Part shown: piece after piece, positions 9,501 through 14,481 of the stretch
How the letters are laid out: each line of letters starts with the position of its first letter
How positions within the stretch are numbered: position 1 is the stretch's first letter
Assembly (NCBI GenBank): GCA_028565715.1
Contig: JAOXYC010068896.1
Coordinates: 1 to 14,481 of the forward strand
Length of the DNA stretch: 14,481 nt
Direction: 5' to 3'
Source of the DNA: Phoronis pallida
Taxonomy: Eukaryota; Phoronida; Phoronidae
The notes under the pieces: generated by a model
Told to the model about the DNA's origin: nothing
The model's database searches: none
Seen by the model: only the letters and a program-made list of their open reading frames with translations
Translations under genes and position numbers: made by a program

Positions 9501-10403
9501 TGATTATACACAGGTAACGGCACTGGAATCATTTCCGTTAATTTTATAACAAACAGCAAGAGTATACTGTCATCATTATCTTACTTATTGAGTACTTGTT
9601 CATCTGTGGTGACTTTCAGAATACTGATATAAACACACTGACTGACCAACTTGTTAGCATCTTTCATTAATCTACAACAAAAGAAAAGGAAATTGTTAAA
9701 CAGAATACAAAAACTTTCACAGCTTACAATAAATTGGAAAAAACATCAGAAACACGAATTTTGATTATATTATTTCTGTTGGCATTTGCAGCTATGTTAC
9801 AGGATTTGATAACAAATCCTCCAATAGTATGTTTACACATCTACAAACGATTTCATCAAAATAATGGTGCGCAATTAAAAACCTTTGCATGAATACATTT
9901 TAGTATTATCTTTTAACAGACTCAGGTACAGTTTTGTGTAAACATCAAAGACAGCAAATTTCAGACTTTAAAAATTGTGAAGTTCAGTTGCTGTCTAATC
10001 TACTAATGTCTAATCTAATCTGCTGCTATCTAATATACAAATCTGAAAATGTCCATCTGTGTATATGTTCGTAAGTTTGAACGCGCAAAGCGCAGAAAAA
10101 TAAAGGATGGTCAGGGTGTGGATGTGCTTGCACAGGCGGGAGCGCACAAAAGGTCAAGTTTGGGTTCAAAGACGAGGCGGGCAAAGTGAAGGATACAGAG
10201 GTAGTATACAATACAATGGCAGCACGAGAATGGATTTGCTAAAGGCCGATACAGAGCCACTGTACAAGACGTCTTCTAACACTACGATCAGCTGTTGTAA
10301 CTTACGCAGTAATTCTCTCAGCCTCCTGTACACCCTTGACACAACCAGTCTTTCCAAGTAGTGGATTCAATGCTTTCAACAACATTTTAGGATCAACAGG
10401 TGC
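454..10403 (-). CDS. PPP1R10: PNUTS (PP1 nuclear targeting subunit) ortholog, gene-level, partial
   Basis: Eight exons join on the minus strand: 10403-10306, 9671-9585, 5524-5337, 4366-3970, 2392-2241, 1777-1647, 1201-1114 and 591-454. All have GT..AG introns and the phases chain without a break (1279 nt, 426 full codons). In vertebrates PNUTS is a nuclear scaffold that holds PP1, TOX4 and WDR82 (PTW/PP1 complex) and acts on RNA polymerase II phosphorylation, termination and chromatin at mitotic exit. Seen here in order (numbering from the first Ala of the first exon found): a P-V-D-P-K start, the TFIIS N-terminal domain (about 62-142), a Lys/Asn/Ser-rich linker, KFRSTGLE (226-233), a Thr-rich linker, GFMDAISTAK (313-322), and KTVSW PP1 docking (403-407). 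The docking Trp falls within about ten residues of its place in the human protein (W401), so the N-terminal architecture is conserved. The start codon exon and the C-terminal half (expected RGG and CCCH finger) are missing. Identity rests on recalled vertebrate sequence, not a search. Confidence 0.93.
592..1113 (-). other. Intron before the PP1-docking exon
   Basis: This intron of about 520 nt is AT-rich, with one tRNA-like segment near its 5' side (1026-1084). Nothing else is seen. Confidence 0.8.
1026..1084 (-). repeat. Degenerate tRNA-like / SINE-type segment
   Basis: On the minus strand TGGCTTATTGGTAAAACATG resembles a box A / D-arm, and about 32 nt later TAGCTCGACCC resembles a decayed box B. 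Stems are not complete. A tRNA-derived SINE fragment is the likely source. Confidence 0.4.
1114..1201 (-). CDS. PPP1R10: PNUTS exon: short acidic linker
   Basis: The acceptor CATTTTACAG precedes TTTTATCAAG and the donor is GAAGCAG|GTATGA. The 88-nt exon joins the previous exon in phase 0 and reads FYQDTLDTNGDEALSPESKE followed by EDSVANSEA, ending in phase 1. It is acidic and Ser-rich and shows no strong match of its own. Vertebrate PNUTS also has an acidic, Pro-rich stretch between the GFLDA block and the PP1 site. The support is the splice sites, phase continuity on both sides and absence of stops. Confidence 0.8.
1202..1646 (-). other. Intron, no further features
   Basis: This AT-rich intron of about 445 nt lies between the GFMDA exon and the acidic exon. 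The open frame at 1277-1570 has no recognised similarity. Confidence 0.8.
1647..1777 (-). CDS. PPP1R10: PNUTS exon: GFMDA block and Pro/Thr-rich linker
   Basis: The acceptor CTTCACTTAG precedes TGACAGAGAG and the donor is CCATCC|GTAAGT. The 131-nt exon (residues 308-351, first codon split) contains SSGFMDAISTAKPVVRKRKK, clearly parallel to vertebrate L-G-F-L-D-A-L-N-S-A-P followed by a run of lysines. It then becomes Pro/Thr-rich (PTTPTSPTPPKQP) and ends in phase 0. The RKRKK cluster is a candidate nuclear localisation signal. The upstream extension of this open frame to 1829 is intron. Confidence 0.9.
1991..2240. repeat. Direct duplication of about 110 nt including a splice donor
   Basis: Copies at 1991-2110 and 2135-2240 share GATTTAC, the block GGCTTGTGAGAATAATGG, AACTTCACTGTAA, and the end ACCACTGTT(T/A)AACTTAC. 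The second copy abuts the Thr-rich exon, and its ACTTAC is the real minus-strand donor GTAAGT. The first copy carries the same GTAAGT 130 nt further into the intron, after GTTGGAAATC. Confidence 0.85.
2241..2392 (-). CDS. PPP1R10: PNUTS exon: Thr-rich linker
   Basis: The acceptor TGTGTTGTAG precedes AGTGCCCAGT; a second AG two bases on would shift the frame and is not used in this model. The donor is CTAAAC|GTAAGT. The 152-nt exon reads through SKILEPPEKKIKPSS, a Thr/Ser-rich run of about 20 residues, then GGVKMIPARPK. Vertebrate PNUTS has P-P-A-E-K-K-Y-K-P followed by V-K-I-I-P at the equivalent place, so the flanking anchors are conserved while the linker composition differs. The donor and about 100 nt of adjoining intron are duplicated at 1991-2110. 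Confidence 0.88.
2393..3969 (-). other. Intron with inverted repeat and short (AAAT)n tract
   Basis: Between the KFRSTGLE exon and the Thr-rich exon. It contains a GT-rich patch (about 3302-3330), the inverted repeat at 3428-3722, and (AAAT)n at about 3856-3873. No coding sequence is recognised; the open frame at 2929-3132 has no similarity. Confidence 0.8.
3428..3722. repeat. 19-bp perfect inverted repeat spaced 257 nt
   Basis: AGAAAAAGTTTGATAAATC at 3428-3446 is the exact reverse complement of 3704-3722. Related TTCATCAAA / TTGATGAAA words lie near both arms. The layout could be the termini of a small nonautonomous element of about 300 nt. Confidence 0.55.
3970..4366 (-). CDS. PPP1R10: PNUTS exon: end of TND, basic linker and KFRSTGLE block
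   Basis: The acceptor TTTGTTACAG precedes ACATCAAGAAAC and the donor is CCAAT|GTGAGT. The 397-nt exon encodes residues 125-256. The first 18 residues (DIKKLSTDIVNQWMKTVR) finish the TND, matching vertebrate E-L-R-K-L-A-S-V-L-V-S-D-W-M. A low-complexity Lys/Asn/Ser/His linker follows, with a KKKKK run and a His cluster, likely disordered and carrying nuclear-localisation-type basic clusters. Near the end is SKFRSTGLEEE, matching the conserved vertebrate A-K-F-R-S-T-G-L-E. The overlapping open frame across 3911-4312 is a low-complexity shadow. Confidence 0.93.
4367..5336 (-). other. Intron between TND exon and linker exon
   Basis: This intron of about 970 nt is AT-rich. Overlapping open frames at 4660-4987 on both strands show no protein similarity. 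Nothing else is seen. Confidence 0.8.
5337..5524 (-). CDS. PPP1R10: PNUTS exon: core of the TFIIS N-terminal (TND/LW) domain
   Basis: The acceptor TTTTCTAG precedes GTTCATAGAATG and the donor is GAAG|GTAATT. The 188-nt exon encodes residues 62-124. It opens with KFIECGGWDVLYSWL, continues through a leucine-rich helix with LLQEIL and the strongly family-specific LPVTVELLKQN, and closes with KSSENE. The vertebrate protein has F-I-D-V-G-G-Y, L-P-L-T-V-D-H-L-K-Q-N and S-K-S-S-E-D-E at the same places. TND domains (TFIIS, Elongin A, Med26, IWS1) bind short transcription-factor motifs. In PNUTS this region contacts TOX4 in vertebrates. A diverged second copy of this exon's first 30 nt and its acceptor lies just upstream in the intron (5572-5615). 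Confidence 0.95.
5572..5615 (-). pseudogene. Diverged duplicate of the TND exon's acceptor and first 30 nt
   Basis: The minus strand reads TTTGTTTTGCAG followed by GTTCATTGAATGTGGTG, a close copy (about 26 of 30 nt) of the real exon start at 5524. The acceptor is intact and arguably stronger than the real one. Splicing into it would give KFIECGVWDDLRE and then a stop, so it is a pseudo-exon start 75 nt upstream of the true one. Confidence 0.75.
6632..6707 (+). repeat. Dispersed repeat, copy 2 (inverted relative to copy at 89-163)
   Basis: From ATGACCAACTTGGCTTG through CACGTAAACCGCCGAAAAAG to CAACTTT, this matches the minus strand of 89-163 nearly base for base. The 27-nt stretch that includes CACGTAAACCGCC is perfect. 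Two copies in one window imply a high-copy element in this genome; the family is not recognised. Confidence 0.8.
6874..6957 (+). pseudogene. LINE reverse-transcriptase C-terminal remnant
   Basis: The plus frame reads QDVVSAQSVNEFKNKLDSYL, continues HKEKFLF and stops at TGA (6955-6957). This is the typical C terminus of non-LTR retrotransposon ORF2 proteins, where a W-N-x-L-P is followed by x-x-V-V-x-A-x-S-x-x-x-F-K-x-x-L-D. The preceding RT domain is not visible, so only a 5'-truncated tail remains, as is common for LINE insertions. It lies in the PNUTS intron, opposite to the direction of the host gene. Confidence 0.7.
7261..7285. repeat. Small hairpin
   Basis: ACAATGAAT and ATTCATTGT pair over 9 bp around a 7-nt loop. 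It is short and AT-rich; chance is possible. Confidence 0.4.
7937..7998. mobile_element. 41-bp perfect foldback with flanking 9-nt direct repeats
   Basis: CACTCTCCCATGCAGAG (7946-7962), loop TGGTCGC, and the exact reverse complement (7970-7986) form a 17-bp perfect stem. Immediately outside are TTAGCGTGG (7937-7945) and TTAGCGTTG (7987-7995), matching at 8 of 9 positions, arranged like a target-site duplication. The perfect stem suggests recent origin or constraint. It may be the remnant of a short inverted-repeat transposon. It lies in the 4-kb intron before the TND exon. Confidence 0.6.
8413..8495 (+). repeat. Degenerate tRNA-like / SINE-type segment
   Basis: TAGCCCCGTTGGTAGAGTAGGCGC resembles a tRNA D-arm with pol III box A. 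About 40 nt on, GGTTCTAAGACAGCC resembles a decayed box B (GGTTCGANTCC). Anticodon and acceptor stems do not form cleanly, so this is not a working tRNA. A tRNA-derived SINE head or tRNA pseudogene fits. Confidence 0.5.
8717..8793. repeat. Two-copy tandem repeat, about 40-nt unit
   Basis: ACATATTTTATCTGATACATG is followed by TCCTAAGATCTTAAAG (8717-8753). The same sequence recurs at 8758-8793 with a few differences. It is a simple local duplication within an intron. Confidence 0.75.
9381..9496. repeat. Hairpin / MITE-like inverted repeat
   Basis: Outer ends AAAATAAACTGTCT (9381-9394) and the reverse complement of AAAATAAAACTGTCTC (9481-9496) face each other. The inner 13-bp core GTATACTTGTGAT (9410-9422) pairs perfectly with 9453-9465. 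Arms of roughly 47 nt with small indels enclose a loop of about 20 nt. The element lies in the intron between the first two PNUTS exons found and the TND exon, about 90 nt from an exon. It probably is a short nonautonomous element. Confidence 0.8.
9585..9671 (-). CDS. PPP1R10: PNUTS exon: helix before the TND
   Basis: The acceptor TTTGTTGTAG precedes ATTAATGAAAG and the donor is CAATAA|GTAAGA. The 87-nt exon joins the preceding GC to give Ala, then reads LMKDANKLVSQCVYISIL and on to TTDEQVLN, ending in phase 2 (AA). The vertebrate counterpart has [20 protein letters not shown], so nearly every hydrophobic position is retained. The exon connects in frame to Lys-Phe-Ile-Glu at the start of the next exon, as in the vertebrate L-V-K-F-I-D. 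Confidence 0.9.
10080..10290. other. GC-richer block in the second intron, origin unknown
   Basis: This stretch of about 200 nt stands out from the AT-rich intron by its GC content and by open reading on both strands (plus 10107-10361, minus 10026-10211). One plus frame reads VKFGFKDEAGKVKDTEVVYN before a stop. No family is recognised. An old repeat insertion is the most likely explanation. Confidence 0.25.
10306..10403 (-). CDS. PPP1R10: PNUTS exon: N-terminal P-V-D-P-K segment
   Basis: The acceptor ATTTCCAG precedes GCACCTGTTGAT and the donor is ACTGC|GTAAGT. The 98-nt exon reads APVDPKMLLKALNPLLGKTG and continues to VQEAERIT, ending in phase 2. It parallels the vertebrate N terminus, where G-P-I-D-P-K-E-L-L-K is followed by a D-G and an S-V-D motif. 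This region precedes the TND and is probably helical. No in-frame ATG lies between the acceptor and the first upstream stop (TAA) in genomic sequence, so either the initiator is in a separate upstream exon or translation starts at the internal Met (residue 7). Conservation of P-x-D-P-K before that Met argues for an upstream start. Confidence 0.9.
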
Positions 10404-13240
10404 CTGGAAATACGGAAATAATCATGAAGCAACAGTTATGCAATAGAAAGTTGAAGGTTGGAGCACTCTATGAAAATTGGTTACAATATCAGATTTTGAG
10501 TTTCTACATTTTGCATTTCATTTGGTTCCCCAGAAATAACCAACCCCATTGCAATACTAGTTAGTCACAAGCCAAATTTTAGAAAAAGCAATTGACTCTA
10601 CTGGTTCATTTTGTATGAAAAGGGTTGGAAAATCTTCAGCTAATTGTAGACCAACTAATCACCAAGAGATTGTGCATACAATGAGGACTTGCAACCAAGC
10701 AGGGTCTAATACAATTCAGATGAATTATAAGAGTTGTAGAATATTAATTTACACAATAGAAGTGTTCCATAGATTGCAATATAATTTGAAAATGCAATTT
10801 ATTATGTATTCTGGAAAAAGAGTGCACCATGGATAATCAAACTTTTGCAATAGAATAAATCTTCTGTTTACCATTTTATTGTCAAAAGGGAAGCTGTAAC
10901 CAGAACTCAGAATATCACTTCATTCTTCAACAGGGGTCCTATGAAAATGAACAAGAAAGTTAGTTATTGTGCAACAGAATTTACCATTTGTTCCTACGCT
11001 CAATTGTAAGAATGTGTTCTTAGTGAACGGTTTTGAAATGCTTACTGTCCAATAATTCATTAAGCTTGCACCGAGCTTAAAAAATGTCTGGAGAATATGA
11101 AGTTTTTAAAATTTTGTTTAGCAACAAGTCTAGCCGATTTTATTGGTTCTCAATACATTAATGCACAAGTGCGTTAACAGTTCCAATAACTACCATAGTT
11201 TAGAGTTTCTTGCTTCAGCAAGAATTTAATTGTTATAAATAATGGAAGCAGCAAGATAATTCAGTTTTCACGATGTGCAACTTTTTCGCTTAATAATGAA
11301 TTTGTTACACCCAATCCATACCCCATGTAGTTTATGGATTTGGAACCATGTCTTTTGACGATATGTAAGAAACGTTTAGTTTTCAAAACAATTCACCCCA
11401 CAAGTTTCGGGCATTTTTTATAAAGATGCCGACTATACTTTTTAACCATTTTATTTTTTTTGTGCAATGATCAAATCTGTGCTTTTCACTTTCATCCGGA
11501 CAAATGCAGACAACTTTATATTGTTTTGAAAACAAAAATAGATTTGCTAAACTGGATGTTTGTTAATTTTCCTACACCTCTGGTTCTACAGAATTAACAA
11601 CATAGTGCACAACGAATTAAGCACAGATTTGAACATTTTCAATGTTTTATTATCAAAACAGAAACTTGGTAATTTTTAGACGATTGTTTTAAATAGAACA
11701 ATTCAAAAGTTCTAAAGATTGATCTTCCCCAAGTTTTTAAAATGTTGAGGTGGTACTCTTGAAATGTAAAACAAACTCTTATTTTGAATATACGCTATTT
11801 GCTTTCAGAAAAAAATTTAAATTTATGCTCTGCTTTGTCATACTGCATTTTATTTCAAAATGATTGTGAAAATATTATGAATGTTAAAGGCAAACGCGAC
11901 TTGGAAACATTAAAAATTAATTAAGCCATTGAATTGGTTGAATCTATTGCAAAAATACAAATGAATGTATGCTATTACTGGCCAAAAGTGATAAATATTG
12001 AAGACGAATTTCAAACATTTCCCATATCAGTTCCGAATGTTTTTGTCTTTTCAATATTCATTGCAAAAATACTTTAAATCATTCTTAAATTATCTAGCAT
12101 AATCCACTTCATTTCAAATAGCATGGTTTAATTCATAGGTATTAAAATATAGTCCCCAACAGGGTATTTAAAAATCAGTTTGTGATTAAAAAATGATGAT
12201 TAGGTGAATTTTTTAATGTTCTGACATACGAAGAAATCAATTCAAATGCATTTAGTTTTCATTGCCAAGCAATATGCCCTTAAAATTTGGCGCAAAACGT
12301 TTTCATAGATGTTGGAAAAATAGATGTTTGAATTTCAGAGCATTAATAAAATGCATGTTTTTGTGAATTTATCCCATCAATTTTGACTTAGAATTTTATT
12401 TTGACTTAGAATTTTTATTTTCTCAACTGACTTTTTTCAGGTTTGAAATGTGACGTTATAATTTAGGTAATTTCTTACGTATGGTATGCCAGACATAAGT
12501 GACATTAATATGAATGCTTAGAAAAATGCATCATTTGTTGTTCCAATGATAGAGTATTGTGCATTATTACAAGTCTAGTTAATCTTAACTGAGCATAATT
12601 ATTAAAATAGCTATTTTTTTGATCAACCATAAAATAACATACTACAAACAACATTTTTCTTGGTAATTTTAAACTTGATGATGACTCGCGAATTCTAGTT
12701 ATTCAGCAAAACGTGATTTCTTGGACTGGATAACAGGAATTCCCAAGATTGAAGGTCACAGAGTATGTTATCACTAAATTTTTTATTGTTTTTGAAACAG
12801 TTTCAAGTTACTGTTTACTATTGCTTCAAATCAGGTGTGTACGTGTCCTTAGTTGAACACAACTCACTTGCATCTGAGTAAAAAAATCTGAAAAAGAGCG
12901 ATTTGATAGCTTTGTGTCCAATAAAACCTACACTCCAGCGTAGGTTAGACTTTTTATTGATACAAAGCTCTCAATCACTCGTTACAGAATGTTTTGACTC
13001 GAATGCAAGTAAGTTATGTTCAACAAAGAACGTCATGTACACAAAATTTCTAGTTGATTTGCATTTTAACACCAGATTTGGACCAACACAGACAGTAACT
13101 TTAAGTTTACGAAAAAGTCATTCAAAATGACAGGTGTTTTAAATTCTTGATATCAGAGTTGTACTTAAAACCTTAAAGCATTCACTTGTCTCGATACTTT
13201 GACTGTTAAAATATTGAACATTTTCCTATCTTTGGCATAA

Positions 13241-13334
13241 GTCGAATATAGCGGTCCCTTGTTTACTTCCTGTTATTCAGTCTTTCAAAACACATTGAAT
13301 AACGGGAACATACGAGGGACCGCCTATATTCGAC
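13241..13334. repeat. Long hairpin / MITE-like inverted repeat
   Basis: The arms at 13241-13279 and 13296-13334 are about 39 nt each, both beginning with GTCGAATATA at the outer ends and ending with GTTATTCA inside. They differ by a few substitutions and two one-base indels, and enclose a 16-nt loop. The size would suit a foldback transposable element. A microRNA-type precursor is an alternative. No clear target-site duplication was seen. Confidence 0.85.
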
Positions 13335-13445
13335 ATATCTTTTTCACTAACTTATTTTCATTGCATTAAGGAATTTAGCTCTCATTTACATGTGGGTTAC
13401 TTAGCACAAGTTCAATTTTATTCAATTAACACAATCATCATACGT

Positions 13446-13619
13446 AATATAAAATTAATCCTAGGTCAGCTTTATTGCAATCTTGATGCGTCTTGAGTTG
13501 TTCCAGAGTGGTTAGGCGTGTGTGGTGGAGGCCATTTTGCTTTTTTTCTAGTCCACTTCGAAGGTCAAAGGGACAAACTTTGCATCCGATTATCAGTGGT
13601 TAAACATCACACAGGGTGC
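13446..13619 (-). other. Strong acceptor followed by a non-coding stretch with AATAAA
   Basis: On the minus strand a long pyrimidine tract ending ATTTTCAG precedes GCACCCTGTG (exon start at 13619), a very good acceptor 144 nt after the GTAAGT donor at 13763. The sequence that follows has only tiny open frames, such as AAAATGGCC opening a 7-codon frame, and AATAAA at 13476-13471. It could be a second 5' UTR exon, ending perhaps at a weak GTATGA donor, or the end of a short noncoding transcript. The left boundary is nominal. Confidence 0.3.
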
Positions 13620-13763
13620 CTGAAAATAAAAACAAAACAGTCTTTAGACACTAACCAATGTTTTGTTACCAATGACAAACTGTGATAGAAAGTAGGTAAG
13701 TCACAAAATACAAACATATTTACTTCTAAAATGAGCTGCGAAAAATATGGCTGCATCACTTAC

Positions 13764-13800
13764 CTTGCCCGCTGCGTAAATGACGTCAATGAACACGTGA
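13764..13800 (-). other. Probable noncoding first exon of the minus-strand gene
   Basis: Read on the minus strand, CAGCGGGCAAG is followed by GTAAGTGATG, a near-consensus splice donor with the cut after 13764. It sits directly beside a CRE and an E-box and no ATG precedes it, so it fits a 5' UTR exon. That it belongs to the PNUTS gene is inferred from strand and order only. The upstream end (transcription start) cannot be placed; 13800 is nominal. Confidence 0.45.
13781..13799. promoter_or_regulatory. CRE plus E-box in a putative bidirectional promoter
   Basis: TGACGTCA (13781-13788) is the full palindromic CREB/ATF site, and CACGTG (13794-13799) is a canonical E-box of the Myc/USF type. They lie between the minus-strand donor exon and the plus-strand mitochondrial-type exon. 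A further TGACGT half-site is at 13945-13950. The sites are read directly; their use is inferred from position. Confidence 0.5.
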
Positions 13801-14060
13801 GAGGATAACAAAGTGATTTTATTTAAAAAACAAATTTTGATTTAGACATTTTTAAGAACATTTATTCAAATGCTGACTAGAATAAAACATATTTTCACCT
13901 GATAATGTTGTTTGAAATGCTGAAATCATGTAATTGTACGAAAATGACGTATGTTAAGTGATCCAAAGAACAAAGTTCCTTTCGATTTCAGTTTAAACAT
14001 TTGACAAGCGTAGCGCTGTCTGCGTTTTTCCGTATCGCTTCGTGTTTTTCCGTATTCAAA

Positions 14061-14174
14061 ATGTCTGTCCCCATGAGGAACGTTTTGCAAAGAACTTTGG
14101 CATGTATTTGCACAAAATTACCGGTTCAAAGCAGAACAGTGGCTGCAATGAGTGTTTTATATGCTCGATCAACG
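14061..14174 (+). CDS. First coding exon of a plus-strand gene with a mitochondrial-type presequence
   Basis: The ATG at 14061 has A at -3 (TCAAAATG). The 38 codons begin MSVPMRNVLQRTL, are rich in Arg/Lys, Ser and Leu and contain no Asp or Glu, then meet a strong donor ACG|GTGAGT in phase 0. An Arg-bearing amphipathic N terminus without acidic residues is typical of matrix-targeting presequences. The mature protein begins in a later exon beyond the right edge, so the gene cannot be named. The open frame continues past the donor to 14291, but this part looks like intron. The leader at 14020-14056 repeats TTTTTCCGTAT twice. Orientation is head-to-head with the PNUTS gene. Confidence 0.6.
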
Positions 14175-14481
14175 GTGAGTTTAAGCAGAAGCGATCAACA
14201 CTGGTCAAAATCAAAACACGAAACCAAATCGGCAAAGCCGCAAGCAATTGCAAAAAATTGCAGAAATGCATCAATTCCAACTACATTCTAGAACTTATAG
14301 CGATCAAAACCTTGATCGCTTTACTGCTAAATACGTGTACGAAAAAAGGCGGGAAAGCTATACTATCCACCAAAAACACTTGGTAAAAACACAGGTTTAC
14401 AGGAAGGCCGTGGCTATTCGTACGGGCCCGTACGAATAGCCCACGGACTATTCGTACGGGCCCGTACGAATAGCCTCAGGA
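14175..14481 (+). other. Start of first intron of the plus-strand gene
   Basis: The intron starts with GTGAGT. It contains a 9-bp-arm hairpin (14299-14307 with 14312-14320, AGCGATCAA) and ends at the window edge in a palindromic tandem array. The overlapping open frames at 14042-14386 and 14248-14439 show no recognised domain and lack a supported start. Confidence 0.5.
14412..14473. repeat. Tandem array of perfect palindromes
   Basis: GGCTATTCGTACGGG followed by its exact reverse complement forms a 30-bp perfect palindrome at 14412-14441. A second, 26-bp perfect palindrome with the same core occupies 14448-14473. The repeat period is 34 bp, with spacer CCACGGA. The flanks CCGTGG and CCCACGG are also nearly inverted, so the whole block can fold as one structure. 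It is much more GC-rich than its surroundings, and the array may continue past the edge. Confidence 0.9.

Larger units (their letters stand above)
5525..9584 (-). other. Largest intron found (about 4.1 kb)
   Basis: Bounded by the donor at 9584 and the acceptor at 5525. It holds the duplicated acceptor, the dispersed repeat copy, the LINE remnant, foldbacks and a tRNA-like segment, all listed separately. Stretches 5616-6630, 6960-7930 and 8800-9380 show nothing coding; open frames there are short and unrelated to known proteins. Confidence 0.8.
10404..13763 (-). other. PNUTS 5' intron region holding the unlocated start-codon exon
   Basis: This stretch of about 3.3 kb is AT-rich and has no convincing coding block. 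An initiator exon must precede the P-V-D-P-K exon in phase 0. Three minus-strand candidates fit phase and donor. At 12505-12479 there are two in-frame ATGs and TAC|GTAAGA, giving MSLMSGIPY before APVDPK. At 10987-10985 an ATG is directly followed by GTAAAT. Near 11060-11040 the reading is M-N-Y-W-T before GTAAGC. None has a strong initiation context and I cannot choose firmly; the first has the best donor. The region also holds a hairpin element (13241-13334), a 2-copy 18-nt tandem (about 12383-12418) and otherwise nothing recognised. Confidence 0.5.

Noticed and set aside
14042-14386. Longer plus-strand open frame overlapping the presequence exon
   Set aside because: It starts at a poorly placed ATG, ignores the strong GTGAGT donor at 14175 and shows no recognised domain.

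Overview
The window is animal nuclear DNA: AT-rich, intron-dominated, with short exons bounded by GT..AG splice sites. No prokaryotic features are visible. Most of it (about 450 to 13,760) is the 5' half of one minus-strand gene, the ortholog of PNUTS/PPP1R10, the nuclear targeting subunit of protein phosphatase 1. Eight coding exons were located by similarity to the vertebrate protein and joined with consistent splice phases. They cover 426 codons, from the N-terminal P-x-D-P-K motif through the TFIIS N-terminal (TND/LW) domain and the conserved KFRSTGLE and GFMDA blocks to the PP1-docking segment. The remaining C-terminal half (Gly/Arg-rich and CCCH zinc-finger parts in vertebrates) lies beyond the left edge. 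The exon holding the start codon was not identified with confidence.

The right end (about 13,760-14,174) looks like a compact divergent promoter. A probable noncoding first exon on the minus strand ends in a strong splice donor, beside a CRE (TGACGTCA) and an E-box (CACGTG). About 300 bp away, on the plus strand, begins a second gene whose first coding exon reads like a mitochondrial targeting presequence. That protein runs out of the window and cannot be named.

The introns carry the rest: a LINE reverse-transcriptase C-terminal remnant (about 6874-6957), two degenerate tRNA-like (SINE-type) segments, one dispersed repeat present as an inverted pair 6.5 kb apart, several hairpin or MITE-like elements, and a perfect-palindrome tandem array at the right edge. 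Two introns contain local duplications that copied a splice site of the gene: a second, diverged acceptor plus exon start near 5572-5615, and a second donor near 1991-2110.

The host is probably an invertebrate. A tunicate such as Ciona would fit the base composition and repeats, but that is a weak inference. I did not find a new defence, mobile or biosynthetic system. The most interesting items are the duplicated splice sites, the fully recognisable PP1-docking exon, and the palindromic or foldback repeats.
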